DNA from: Pseudomonas sp. Os17 | GTDB lineage: Bacteria > Pseudomonadota > Gammaproteobacteria > Pseudomonadales > Pseudomonadaceae | NCBI RefSeq assembly: GCF_001547895.1 | Contig: NZ_AP014627.1 | Coordinates: 499,501-563,500 of the forward strand | Length of the DNA stretch: 64,000 nucleotides | Direction: 5' to 3' | Shown: positions 31,017 to 40,171 of the stretch, in pieces | How the letters are laid out: each line of letters opens with the position of its first letter | How positions within the stretch are numbered: position 1 is the first letter of the stretch | The notes under the pieces: generated by a model | What the model was told of the DNA's origin: nothing | Database searches by the model: none | Seen by the model: only the letters and a program-made list of their open reading frames with translations | Translations under genes and position numbers: made by a program

Positions 31017-31315
31017 GACACCATATCGATGGGGTGAAGGTGATCTCGATCCTGGGCGAGGATTACTCGATCAAGGCCCCGGCCGGTGAGGAACAGACCC
31101 TCATGGACGCCGCGCTGATGCTCAAGGCGGCCCTGGCCGACACCAAGAAGAAATACCCGACGCTGATTGGCGAGCGCCTGCTGGTGCTGGCGGCGATGAA
31201 CCTGTGCTCGCAGCAGATCGAGATGCAAAAGCGCCATGCCCAGGAACTGGCCCGTTATGAGGAGCAGGTGAGCGCCACCGTCGAGGTGATCGCCAAGACC
31301 ATTCAACAGAATTGA
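31013..31315 (+). CDS. zapA: ZapA-like cell division protein
   Basis: A 100-residue ZapA-family protein. The N-terminal alpha/beta part reads [19 protein letters not shown], the helix [12 protein letters not shown] follows, then [15 protein letters not shown], and the C-terminal half is a long coiled coil. ZapA binds FtsZ and bundles Z-ring filaments. It is translationally coupled to the ZapB-like gene (ATGA). The usual downstream partners in Pseudomonas, the 6S RNA gene and the formyltetrahydrofolate cyclo-ligase gene, are absent: a chemoreceptor gene starts 118 bp later. It may therefore be a second, divergent ZapA. Confidence 0.82.
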   Translation: MRHHIDGVKVISILGEDYSIKAPAGEEQTLMDAALMLKAALADTKKKYPTLIGERLLVLAAMNLCSQQIEMQKRHAQELARYEEQVSATVEVIAKTIQQN

Positions 31316-31433
31316 TGGAAGTGCACACAGCCGGCGGGTAACGGGTTGGACAAGCAGGGTCAATGTTTGTATACAACTTCCCGCGGCTGGCGCGGTATCT
31401 CAGCCTCTTATAACCATAAGAAAGAGGTGTTCC

Positions 31434-33371
31434 ATGCAATTCTGGCGACGCAGTATTCAATGGCAGCTGATCCTCAGCATGGGGTCGGCCCTGTTGGTCA
31501 GCCTGCTGGTGGTAGTAGCCATCTACACGGTACTGATCAATCACCTGACCCAGAACTATCTGGTGGACAGGGCGCTACCTTCGAGCATCGAAGCCATGCG
31601 CAACGATATCGAGCGCATTCTCACCCAGCCGCTGACCGCCGCCCGGGACCTGGCCGGCAACGGCATGCTGCGCGACTGGCTGGCGGCGGGCGAGGACCCG
31701 GCTCGGGCGCAGAGCTTCATCAGCTACCTGGAAGACATCCGCGCCGAGAACCAGGCGTTCACCACCATGATGGCCAGCCCGCTCAGCCATCATTACTACA
31801 ACCAGAAAGGCCTGGACCGGACCCTCAGCCGGGACAATCCCAAGGACGCCTGGTTCTATCGCTTTATCGACAGCGGCAAGCCGCGAGTGCTGAACATCGA
31901 TATCGACGTTGCCAGCGGCGAGCTGGCGCTGTTCATCAACTACCGGGTCGAGAAGGACGGTGCGCTGGTGGGCGTCACCGGCCTGGGCTTGCGCATGACC
32001 GAGCTGTCGAAGCTGATTCACGACTACAGCTTTGGCGAGCGCGGCCGGGTGTTTCTGGTGCGCAGCGATGGTTTGATCCAGGTCCATCCGGACGCCGAAT
32101 TCAGTGGCAAGCGACAGTTGTCCGAGCAGATCGGCGCGACCGCCGCCGAGGCGCTGATGGGGCACGAGGGGCTGACCAGCAGTCATTTCGAGCGTGACGG
32201 CGAAGACTACCTGGCCCTGAGCCTGCCCCTGCGCGGCTTTGGCTGGAGCCTGGTGGCCGAGGTGCCGCAGGAGCAGATCTACGCCGAGGCGCATCGGGCG
32301 ATCTGGCTCACCAGCCTGATCGGCCTGGGCATTGCCGCGGTCTGCCTGTTGCTGGTGGTACTGCTGGCCCGTGGCCTGGTGCGTCCGGTCCGGCAAGTGA
32401 CCGAGGGGCTGGTGGCCATCGGCAGCGGTGGCGGTGACCTGACCCTGCGCCTGGACGCCAGCCGCGCCGACGAACTGGGGGACTTGGCGCGGGGCTTCAA
32501 CCGCTTCCTCGACAGCCAGCGCGGCATGATCGGCGAGGTGCTGGCCACCACCGAACGCCTGCGTTCCTCGGTGAGCCAGGTGGCGGCGGTGGTGGAGAAC
32601 ACCGCCGAGCGCTCCGGACAGCAACAGGAAATGACCGACACGGTGGCCACTGCGGTGCACCAGATGGGCCTGACGGTCCAGGACATTGCGCGCAATGCGG
32701 GGCAAGCGGCGGACGCTTCCCAGGCGGCCCGGGACGAAGCCTTGCAGGCCCGGGAGGTGGTGGGCGGCTCGATCCGGCATATCGAAAGCATGTCCGGGGA
32801 CATTGCCCTGGCCGCCGGCGCCGTGAGCGAGCTGGCGGAACAGGTGGCCTCCATCGACCAGGTGCTGGCGGTGATTCGCGGGGTTTCCGAACAGACCAAC
32901 CTGCTGGCCCTCAACGCCGCCATCGAAGCGGCCCGGGCCGGCGAGATGGGCCGTGGCTTTGCCGTGGTCGCCGATGAAGTGCGCACCCTGGCCCAGCGCA
33001 CCCAGACCTCCACCGATGAAATCCAGCAAATGATCCAGGGCCTCAAGCAAGGCGCGGAGAACGCGGTGTCCTCGATGCATGCCGGGCAGACGGCGACCGG
33101 CACCGGCGTTGAATCCAGCCAGCGCACCGGCGCCTCGCTGACCGCGATCACCGGGCAGGTGGAGCGCATCAGCGACATGAATCAGCAGGTGGCCACGGCC
33201 ACGGAGCAGCAGTCGACGGTGACCGAAGAGATCAACCGCACGGTGCAGGGGATTTCCGATCTGGCCCGGGCCACGGCGGCCGAAGTGCATGGCTGCCGTG
33301 AAGACTGCCGGACCCTGCAGCGCCTGGCCGAGGATCTGGTGCGCCAGGTGGGTGGTTTCAAGCTGCACTGA
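31434..33371 (+). CDS. methyl-accepting chemotaxis protein with a large Cache-type sensor
   Basis: A 645-residue chemoreceptor. TM1 is at residues 11-35, a large periplasmic sensor of about 245 residues follows (about 36-280, consistent with a double Cache domain), then TM2 (about 285-310), HAMP and the signalling hairpin with tip [19 protein letters not shown]. The sensor includes the PAS/Cache-like strand [17 protein letters not shown]. It does not show the amino-acid receptor motif that I would expect for PctA-type receptors, so the ligand is unknown. It starts 118 bp after the ZapA-like gene and is followed by the REPIN array. Confidence 0.94.
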   Translation: MQFWRRSIQWQLILSMGSALLVSLLVVVAIYTVLINHLTQNYLVDRALPSSIEAMRNDIERILTQPLTAARDLAGNGMLRDWLAAGEDPARAQSFISYLEDIRAENQAFTTMMASPLSHHYYNQKGLDRTLSRDNPKDAWFYRFIDSGKPRVLNIDIDVASGELALFINYRVEKDGALVGVTGLGLRMTELSKLIHDYSFGERGRVFLVRSDGLIQVHPDAEFSGKRQLSEQIGATAAEALMGHEGLTSSHFERDGEDYLALSLPLRGFGWSLVAEVPQEQIYAEAHRAIWLTSLIGLGIAAVCLLLVVLLARGLVRPVRQVTEGLVAIGSGGGDLTLRLDASRADELGDLARGFNRFLDSQRGMIGEVLATTERLRSSVSQVAAVVENTAERSGQQQEMTDTVATAVHQMGLTVQDIARNAGQAADASQAARDEALQAREVVGGSIRHIESMSGDIALAAGAVSELAEQVASIDQVLAVIRGVSEQTNLLALNAAIEAARAGEMGRGFAVVADEVRTLAQRTQTSTDEIQQMIQGLKQGAENAVSSMHAGQTATGTGVESSQRTGASLTAITGQVERISDMNQQVATATEQQSTVTEEINRTVQGISDLARATAAEVHGCREDCRTLQRLAEDLVRQVGGFKLH

Positions 33372-33378
33372 CCAGCCT

Positions 33379-33716
33379 GTAGGAGCTGGCTTGCCAGCGA
33401 ACCTCGGGCCGCGCAATGCCAGGCCTGACGCTTTCGCCGGCAAGCCGGCTCCTACGGGTGTGGAGTGAAGGTTCTGGTAGGAGCTGGCTTGCCAGCGAAC
33501 CGCGCGCCGCGCAATGCCAGGCCTGACGCTTTCGCCGGCAAGCCGGCTCCTACGGGTGTGGAGTGAAGGTTCTGGTAGGAGCTGGCTTGCCAGCGAACCT
33601 CGGGCCGCGTAGTGCCAGGCCGGACGCTTTCGCCGGCAAGCCGGCTCCTACGGGTGTGGAGTGAAAGTTCTGGTAGGAGCTGGCTTGCCAGCGAACCGCG
33701 CGCCGCGGTGTGACAG
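33379..33716. repeat. tandem array of 98-bp REPIN units (three full plus one partial)
   Basis: The REP core GTAGGAGCTGGCTTGCCAGC recurs with its A at 33381, 33479, 33577 and 33675, a constant period of 98 bp. Each full unit ends in the inverted partner GCCGGCAAGCCGGCTCCTAC followed by a spacer GGGTGTGGAGTGAA. The internal bases alternate between copies (CCTCGGG in 1 and 3, CCGCGCG in 2 and 4). The array lies between convergent genes and fills the 357-bp gap between them. Confidence 0.92.
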
Positions 33717-33728
33717 GCCGCCTGGGCC

Positions 33729-35531
33729 TCAGAACCAGGCGTCCTGCATCTCCAGGCAGGTGGCGTCCCGTGCTTCCAGCAGGGTCAGCTCATGCTGGCA
33801 GGCCGGCACTTCCCAGGTCAGGAAGTAGCGCGCGGCCTGCAGCTTGCCCCGATAGAAATCCCGATCCGCCGCCACTTCCCGGGCCAGTCCTTCCTCGGCC
33901 CTGATGGCCTGTTCCAGCCAGCGCCAGCCGATCACCGCGTGACCGAAGGCCTTCAGATACAGCGCCGAGTTGGCCAGGGTCGCCGTGACCTTGCCAGTGG
34001 CCAGATCCCCCAGCAGACCCAGGGTCACGCCCTGCAGGCGCGACACCAGTTGCTCCAGAGGCTGGCGCAGGGCATCCAGCGACGGATGGGCGCGGGCCCG
34101 CTCGCCGGTCTCGGCGATCAGGCGGATCAGGCGCTTGAGCCCGGCGCCGCCGTTCTGCGCCAGCTTGCGGCCCAGCAGGTCGAGGGACTGGATGCCGTGG
34201 GTGCCTTCATGGATCGGGTTCAGGCGGTTGTCGCGGTAGTACTGCTCCACCGGGTATTCCCGGGTATAGCCGTGGCCGCCGAGGATCTGGATCGCCAACT
34301 CGTTGGCCTTGAGGCAGAACTCCGACGGCCAGGATTTGACGATCGGGGTCAGCAGGTCCAGCAGTTCGTGGGCCTGCTGGCGTTCGCCGTCGTCGGCCAG
34401 GGTGGTGGTGTCATCGAACAGCCGCGCCGCATACAGCCCCAGGTCGAAGGCACCTTCGACGTAGGCTTTCTGGGTCAGCAGCATGCGTCGCACATCGGCG
34501 TGCTGGATGATCGAAACCGGTGCGGTGGTGGGGTCCTTGCTGTCCGGCAGGCGACCTTGCGGGCGTTCACGGGCGTATTCCAGGGAATACAGGTAGCCGG
34601 CATAACCCAGCATCACCGCGCCCATGCCGACGCCGATCCGCGCCTCGTTCATCATCTGGAACATGTAGCTCAGGCCCTGGTGCGGCTGGCCCACCAGATA
34701 GCCGACGCAGTGGCCGTTATCGCCGAAGTTCAGCGCGGTGGAGGTGGTGCCGCGCCAGCCCATCTTGTGGAACAGCCCGGCCAGCAGCACGTCGTTGCGC
34801 GGCCCCAGGCTGCCGTCGTCGTTGACCAGGAACTTGGGCACGATAAACAGCGAAATGCCCTTCACCCCGGGCGGTGCGTCCGGCAGCTTGGCCAGGACCA
34901 TGTGCACGATGTTCTCCGACAGCGGGTGGTCACCGCCGGAGATGAATATCTTGTTGCCCTTGAGCCGGTAGCTGCCATCGCCTGCCGGTTCGGCGCGGGT
35001 GCGGATATCGGCCAGCGAGGAGCCGGCATGGGGCTCGGTCAGGGCCATGGTGCCGAAGAAGCGGCCGTCGATCATCGGTTGCAGGAAGCGTTGTTTCTGC
35101 TCGTCGGTGCCAAAGCTTTCGATCAGGTTGGCCGCGCCCATGGTCAGGAACGGGTAAGACGTGGTGGCCGCGTTGGCCGCCTGGAAATGGGCGAAGCAGG
35201 CCTGGGACAACAGGGTCGGCAACTGCATGCCGCCTGCGTCGAAACTGCGCGCGGCGTTGAGGAAGCCGGCTTCGAGGAAGGCGTCCACCGCCGGTTTCAC
35301 TTCAGGAATCAGCACCGCCTGGCCGTCTTCGTAGCGCGGCTCGTGTTCATCGCCCTTGCGGTTGTGCGGGGCGAAGTACTTCTCGGCGATGTTGCGCGCG
35401 GTGCCCAGGGCGGCATCGAAGGTTTCGCGATTGTGCTCGGCAAACCGCTCGCGCTGGGTCAGGCCCTCGGCGTCGAGCACCTCATACAGTTCGAAAGCCA
35501 GATTGCGGGAACTGAGCAGCGTCTCGGACAT
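33729..35531 (-). CDS. acyl-CoA dehydrogenase
   Basis: A 600-residue acyl-CoA dehydrogenase with the extended C-terminal domain seen in DmdC-type and related proteins. It shows the FAD-binding TMALTEPHAGSS segment, LKGNKIFISGGDH, and the active-site region YRDNRLNPIHEGTHGIQSLDLLG with the likely catalytic Glu in HEGTHG. It would oxidise an acyl-CoA to the enoyl-CoA and pass electrons to ETF; the chain length cannot be read. It is convergent with the chemoreceptor and separated from putA by a repeat tract. A similar gene (PA5020, from memory) lies near msrA in P. aeruginosa. Confidence 0.93.
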   Translation of the reverse strand: MSETLLSSRNLAFELYEVLDAEGLTQRERFAEHNRETFDAALGTARNIAEKYFAPHNRKGDEHEPRYEDGQAVLIPEVKPAVDAFLEAGFLNAARSFDAGGMQLPTLLSQACFAHFQAANAATTSYPFLTMGAANLIESFGTDEQKQRFLQPMIDGRFFGTMALTEPHAGSSLADIRTRAEPAGDGSYRLKGNKIFISGGDHPLSENIVHMVLAKLPDAPPGVKGISLFIVPKFLVNDDGSLGPRNDVLLAGLFHKMGWRGTTSTALNFGDNGHCVGYLVGQPHQGLSYMFQMMNEARIGVGMGAVMLGYAGYLYSLEYARERPQGRLPDSKDPTTAPVSIIQHADVRRMLLTQKAYVEGAFDLGLYAARLFDDTTTLADDGERQQAHELLDLLTPIVKSWPSEFCLKANELAIQILGGHGYTREYPVEQYYRDNRLNPIHEGTHGIQSLDLLGRKLAQNGGAGLKRLIRLIAETGERARAHPSLDALRQPLEQLVSRLQGVTLGLLGDLATGKVTATLANSALYLKAFGHAVIGWRWLEQAIRAEEGLAREVAADRDFYRGKLQAARYFLTWEVPACQHELTLLEARDATCLEMQDAWF

Positions 35532-35626
35532 GGCGGCATACCTGTTGGTTAGGGAATGGACCGAGTCTAGGCGCGTGAATAAAGGCTGAATAGAAAGATT
35601 GATGAAGGTGATGGAGGGGCAGAAGC

Positions 35627-35689
35627 AGCTACAAGCTACAAGCTACAAGCTACAAGCTACAAGCTACAAGCTACAAGCTACAAGCTACA
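35627..35689. repeat. heptanucleotide tandem repeat (AGCTACA)x9
   Basis: Nine perfect copies of AGCTACA run from 35627 to 35689, followed by a degenerate tenth. The related inverted sequence CTTGTAGCTTGCAGCTTG stands at 35725-35742, so the last units can pair with it as a long hairpin just after the putA stop. A related tract is found at 52241-52319. Confidence 0.95.
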
Positions 35690-35745
35690 AGCTGCAGGCA
35701 AAGGCGTTGCACCCTTACTTGCCGCTTGTAGCTTGCAGCTTGTCG
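35690..35745 (-). terminator. hairpin downstream of putA
   Basis: AGCTGCAGGCAA at the end of the heptamer tract pairs with TTGCCGCTTGTAGCTTGCAGCT across a short loop. Located directly after the putA stop codon on the minus strand, it could end the putA transcript. Together with the repeat it may form alternative foldings. Confidence 0.45.
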
Positions 35746-35751
35746 CTGCTC

Positions 35752-38700
35752 TTAACCGATGGTCATCAGGCTGGCGTTGCCGCCGGCCGCCGCGGTGTTG
35801 ACGCTCAGGGCGCGCTCGATCACCAGGCGTTCCAGGGCAATCGCCGTCTCGCCCTGGGACAGGCCCTGGACGCCGACGATGGCGCCGGCACGCTGGGCCA
35901 CTTGCTGGCAAACGCCGCGCAGTTGGTCAGAGTCGCCGTGGTGCAGGACCGCGTCGAACACCACCTCGTCCTTGGTCCAGTCGGCCACACGCTGGATGCG
36001 TGCCTGCACGTCCTTCGGCAGACGGGCGAACAGTGCCTTGCTGAGCTCGCTTTCCGGCCAGACTGCCGAACCGCCGACTGCCAGCACGGCCGCCAGTTGG
36101 GTCAGCAGATCGCCTTCGATGTCCGCCAGGCACAGCACGTGCTCGCGAGGCAGGATGGCGTAGCTGTTGCGTTCGCCGGTCGGGCCGGTCAGTTGCCGGG
36201 TGATGCCGCTTTGCGATTGGCCGGCGAACTGTTTGCACAGGGTCGCCAGTTCCGCCAGCTTGTTGCTCTCGGCCCAGGCTTGCAGGGCATTGAGCGGCTT
36301 GCCGAGGACTTCGCGCAGGCGCAGGTCCGGAGCGTTGGCGGCATCGGCGCGGGCGAAGGATTGCTCGATGGCGTCCACCGGACGGGTCGACAGCAGGCGG
36401 TACAGGTACAGCGGGCCGCCGGCTTTCGGGCCGGTGCCCGACAGGCCTTCGCCGCCGAACGGCTGCACGCCGACCACGGCACCGACGATGTTGCGGTTGA
36501 CGTAGACGTTACCGGCGTGGACGTTGTCCACCACCTTGGCGATGGTTTCGTCGATCCGGGTGTGCACACCCAGGGTCAGGCCATAGCCGGAGGCGTTGAT
36601 CTGGGCGATCAGCTGGTCGATGTCCTTGCGCTTGTAGCGCACCACGTGCAACACCGGGCCGAAGATCTCGCGTTGCAGCTCATCGAAGCTTTCCAGCTCG
36701 ATCAGGGTCGGTATGACAAAGGTGCCGCGCTTGCATTCTTCGCTGTCGGCAATGGCCATCTGGTACACGCTGCGACCTTTGTCGCGCATGGCCTGGATGT
36801 GCTTCTCGATGCCGGCCTTGGCTTCGGCGTCGATCACCGGGCCGATGTCCACCGACAGGCGCTCCGGGTTGCCCAGGCGGCTTTCGGCCATGGCGCCCTT
36901 GAGCATTTCGATCACGCGGTCGGCGGAATCTTCCTGCAGGCACAGCACGCGCAGGGCCGAGCAACGCTGGCCGGCGCTGTCGAAGGCCGAGGACACCACA
37001 TCGATGACCACTTGTTCGGTCAGGGCCGAGGAGTCGACGATCATCGCGTTCTGGCCGCCGGTTTCGGCGATCAGCGGGATCGGGCGGCCCTGGTTGTCCA
37101 GGCGCCCGGCGATGTTGCGTTGCAGCAGGCGCGCGACTTCGGTGGAACCGGTGAACATCACGCCCTTGACGCGCTCGTCACCAACCAGGCGGGCACCGAC
37201 GCTTTCGCCCTGGCCCGGCAGCAGTTGCAGCACGCCTTCGGGAATCCCGGCTTCGAGCAGCAGGCGCACGGCCTGGGCCGCCACCAGCGGGGTCTGTTCG
37301 GCCGGCTTGGCCAGTACCGGGTTGCCGGCGGCGAGGGCGGCGGCGACCTGGCCACTGAAGATCGCCAGCGGGAAGTTCCACGGGCTGATGCACACCACCG
37401 GACCCAGCGGACGATGGGCGTCGTTGCTGAAGTCATTGCGAGCCTGCACCGCGTAGTAACGCAGGAAGTCCACGGCTTCACGCACTTCGGCGATGGCGTT
37501 GGCGAAGGTCTTGCCGGCTTCGCGGGCCAGCAGGCCCATCAGTGGCTGGATCTCGCCTTCCATCAGGTCGGCGGCGCGTTCCAGGATCGCGGCGCGTTCG
37601 GCCGGCGGCGTGGCCTGCCAGATCGGCGCGGCGTTGAGGGCGCACTGGATGGCGTTGTCGACGTCTTCGACCGTGGCTTCCTGTACGTGGCCCACCACAT
37701 CGCGATGGTCCGACGGGTTGAGGACCGGCGCCGGGGTTTCGTTGCTGGCGGCGCAACCGAGCATCGGCGCGGCCTTCCAGTTGTTGTGGGCGGTGGCCAG
37801 CAGTGCGCAGGACAGCGACGCCAGGCGGTGTTCGTTGGCCATGTCGATGCCGGCGGAGTTGGCGCGTTCGGCGCCATACAGGTCACGCGGCAGCGGAATG
37901 CGCGGGTGCGGCAGGCCGAAGCCGCCTTCCAGGGTGGCCATCTGCTCGATCTGGCTCACCGGGTCGGCCACCAGTTCCTGGATCGAGATCGACTGGTCGG
38001 CAATACGGTTGACGAACGAGGTGTTGGCGCCGTTTTCCAGCAGGCGGCGAACCAGGTAGGCCAGCAGGGTTTCGTGGGTGCCGACCGGTGCGTACACGCG
38101 GCACGGACGGTTCAGCTTGCCATCGGCGACCTTGCCCACCACTTGCTCGTACAGCGGTTCGCCCATGCCGTGCAGGCACTGGAACTCGTACTGGCCGGGG
38201 TAATAGTTCTGACCGGCAATGTGGTAGATCGCCGACAGGGTGTGGGCGTTGTGGGTGGCGAACTGCGGGTAGATGACTTCCGGCACCGACAGCAGTTTGC
38301 GTGCGCAGGCGATGTAGGAAACGTCGGTGTACACCTTGCGGGTATAGACCGGATAGCCTTCCAGGCCTTCGACCTGGGCGCGCTTGATCTCGCTGTCCCA
38401 GTAGGCGCCCTTCACCAGGCGGATCATCAGGCGGTGACGGCTGCGACGGGCCAGATCGATCACGTAGTCGATCACGTACGGGCAGCGCTTCTGGTAGGCC
38501 TGGATCACGAAGCCGATACCGTTCCAGCCGGTCAGTTGCGGCTCGAAGCACAGGCGTTCCAGCAGGTCCAGGGACAGCTCCAGGCGGTCGGCTTCCTCGG
38601 CGTCGATGTTCAGGCCGATGTCGTACTGCTTGGCCAGCAGGGTCAGGGACAGCAGGCGCGGGTACAGCTCTTCCATCACGCGCTCGTACTGGGCGCGGCT

Positions 38701-39705
38701 GTAGCGCGGGTGCAGGGCCGAGAGCTTGATCGAGATGCCCGGGCCTTCATAGATGCCGCGGCCGTGGGAGGCCTTGCCAATGGAATGGATGGCCTGCTCG
38801 TAGGAGGCGAGGTATTTCTGCGCGTCGTGCTCGGTCAGTGCCGCTTCGCCGAGCATGTCGTAGGAATAGCGGAAGCCCTTGGCTTCGAACTTGCTGGCGT
38901 TGGCCAGGGCTTCGGCGATGGTTTCGCCGGTGACGAACTGCTCGCCCATCAGGCGCATGGCCATGTCCACGCCCTTGCGGATCATCGGCTCGCCGCTCTT
39001 GCCGATGATGCGGCTCAGGGAAGAGGTCAGGCCGGCCTCGTTGTGGGTCGACACCAGCTTGCCGGTGAGCAACAGGCCCCAAGTGGCAGCGTTGACGAAC
39101 AACGACGGGCTGTTGCCCAGGTGCGGCTGCCAGTTGCCGGTGCTGATCTTGTCGCGGATCAGCGCGTCACGGGTGCCCTTGTCGGGAATGCGCAGCAGGG
39201 CTTCGGCCAGGCACATCAGCGCCACGCCTTCCTGGGACGACAGGGAGAATTCCTGCAGCAGGCCCTGGACGATACCGGCACGGCCGCCGGCGCTCTTCTG
39301 GTTGCGCAGTTTCTCGGCGATCGAGGCCGCCAGCTTGTTCGCGGCTTCGGCGGTGGCGGCCGGCAGGCGCGCCTGCTCCAGCAGCATCGGCACCACTTCC
39401 GGCTCCGGACGACGGTAGGCGGCGGTGATCGACGCGCGCAGCACCGATTGCGGGAGGATGCTCTCGGCGAACTCCAGGAAGCATTGGTGAGCGTGATCGG
39501 TCTGCACCTCGCCGGCGTCATCGCCGTCTTTGGCGGTGACACTGCTCAGCTCGGACAGGGTTGCACCACCCTCGAGTTTTTCCAGGTAATTGAAAATCGC
39601 CTGCTTGATCAGCCAGTGCGGCGTACGATCGATCGAGGCCGCAGCGGCCTTGAGGCGCTCGCGGGTTGGGTCGTCGAGTTTGACCCCGAGGGTGGTGGTA
39701 GCCAT
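35752..39705 (-). CDS. putA: trifunctional proline utilisation protein PutA
   Basis: A 1317-residue PutA, about the length of E. coli PutA (1320). An N-terminal ribbon-helix-helix (residues 1-47) makes it a DNA-binding autorepressor. The proline dehydrogenase barrel includes GISIKLSALHPRYSR and ends near residue 560. The P5C dehydrogenase domain has ETGGQNAMIVDSSAL and the catalytic Cys in SAGQRCSALRV. It oxidises proline to glutamate in two channelled steps. ATG 39705 follows GAGGA; a longer start at 39741 would add residues ahead of the ribbon-helix-helix and is less likely. It is divergent from putP, with PutA-type sites between. Confidence 0.97.
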   Translation of the reverse strand: MATTTLGVKLDDPTRERLKAAAASIDRTPHWLIKQAIFNYLEKLEGGATLSELSSVTAKDGDDAGEVQTDHAHQCFLEFAESILPQSVLRASITAAYRRPEPEVVPMLLEQARLPAATAEAANKLAASIAEKLRNQKSAGGRAGIVQGLLQEFSLSSQEGVALMCLAEALLRIPDKGTRDALIRDKISTGNWQPHLGNSPSLFVNAATWGLLLTGKLVSTHNEAGLTSSLSRIIGKSGEPMIRKGVDMAMRLMGEQFVTGETIAEALANASKFEAKGFRYSYDMLGEAALTEHDAQKYLASYEQAIHSIGKASHGRGIYEGPGISIKLSALHPRYSRAQYERVMEELYPRLLSLTLLAKQYDIGLNIDAEEADRLELSLDLLERLCFEPQLTGWNGIGFVIQAYQKRCPYVIDYVIDLARRSRHRLMIRLVKGAYWDSEIKRAQVEGLEGYPVYTRKVYTDVSYIACARKLLSVPEVIYPQFATHNAHTLSAIYHIAGQNYYPGQYEFQCLHGMGEPLYEQVVGKVADGKLNRPCRVYAPVGTHETLLAYLVRRLLENGANTSFVNRIADQSISIQELVADPVSQIEQMATLEGGFGLPHPRIPLPRDLYGAERANSAGIDMANEHRLASLSCALLATAHNNWKAAPMLGCAASNETPAPVLNPSDHRDVVGHVQEATVEDVDNAIQCALNAAPIWQATPPAERAAILERAADLMEGEIQPLMGLLAREAGKTFANAIAEVREAVDFLRYYAVQARNDFSNDAHRPLGPVVCISPWNFPLAIFSGQVAAALAAGNPVLAKPAEQTPLVAAQAVRLLLEAGIPEGVLQLLPGQGESVGARLVGDERVKGVMFTGSTEVARLLQRNIAGRLDNQGRPIPLIAETGGQNAMIVDSSALTEQVVIDVVSSAFDSAGQRCSALRVLCLQEDSADRVIEMLKGAMAESRLGNPERLSVDIGPVIDAEAKAGIEKHIQAMRDKGRSVYQMAIADSEECKRGTFVIPTLIELESFDELQREIFGPVLHVVRYKRKDIDQLIAQINASGYGLTLGVHTRIDETIAKVVDNVHAGNVYVNRNIVGAVVGVQPFGGEGLSGTGPKAGGPLYLYRLLSTRPVDAIEQSFARADAANAPDLRLREVLGKPLNALQAWAESNKLAELATLCKQFAGQSQSGITRQLTGPTGERNSYAILPREHVLCLADIEGDLLTQLAAVLAVGGSAVWPESELSKALFARLPKDVQARIQRVADWTKDEVVFDAVLHHGDSDQLRGVCQQVAQRAGAIVGVQGLSQGETAIALERLVIERALSVNTAAAGGNASLMTIG

Positions 39706-40171
39706 ATTTTTATCCTCATGTTTGCCACGCACGTGTGGCATCAGCTGGCGGCAAGATTATCCGCGCGCTGAAATAGGTGCAACCGGGTGCAACCCATTTT
39801 CGGACGGAAAAAACCGCAGCTTGTCAGGAATAAAATTCCTGCCTGATCCGGCTTGCCTCCTGATGGTGCATTTACTTCTGAAAAACCGGTTTCTTGCTCC
39901 AAAAGGGAGCAAAAGCGTCGTTGGCAGCCGATTATTCGACAAGGTGCAACTTAATCGCCGCAAATTGGTTGCACCTTGTTCATTTTGTTGCATAGGATTC
40001 GCGCCCAAGGTGCAACCGACCCCTTTTTGGGGTGGTTCATCGGCTGATGGCTTTCCTGGGGAAACATCAGTCATAAATGCGCGGCTCGCCTGACCGTCTG
40101 CCAAATACCATCGTTTGGCGTCGGCGGGCAGTGACCGCCGCACCATAAAAACAAAGCCAGGGCGTAACTCA
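39706..40171. promoter_or_regulatory. putA-putP divergent control region with six GTTGCA-type PutA sites
   Basis: In this 466-bp region the hexamer GTTGCA, or its complement TGCAAC, occurs six times: 39778-39783, 39788-39793, 39945-39950, 39968-39973, 39987-39992 and 40011-40016. GTTGCA is the core recognised by the PutA ribbon-helix-helix in E. coli. Two sites lie close to putA, 10 bp apart, and four cluster nearer putP. Several are embedded in the longer form GGTTGCACC. The arrangement fits looping autorepression released by proline. No other gene is evident. Confidence 0.85.

Noticed and set aside
31316..31433. 6S RNA gene expected after zapA
   Set aside because: The gap is only 118 bp and does not show the long, bulged hairpin of 6S RNA; the next gene is a chemoreceptor.
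33379..33716. CRISPR array
   Set aside because: The 98-bp periodic units are nearly identical throughout, without unique spacers, and each unit is a REP-type inverted pair; no cas genes are present.
35599..39771. Open frame of 1390 codons on the plus strand opposite putA
   Set aside because: Shadow of putA; begins inside the heptamer repeat and shows no recognisable family.
39590..40093. Open frame across the putA-putP control region
   Set aside because: It overlaps the putA start and the PutA operator hexamers, and the translation looks random.
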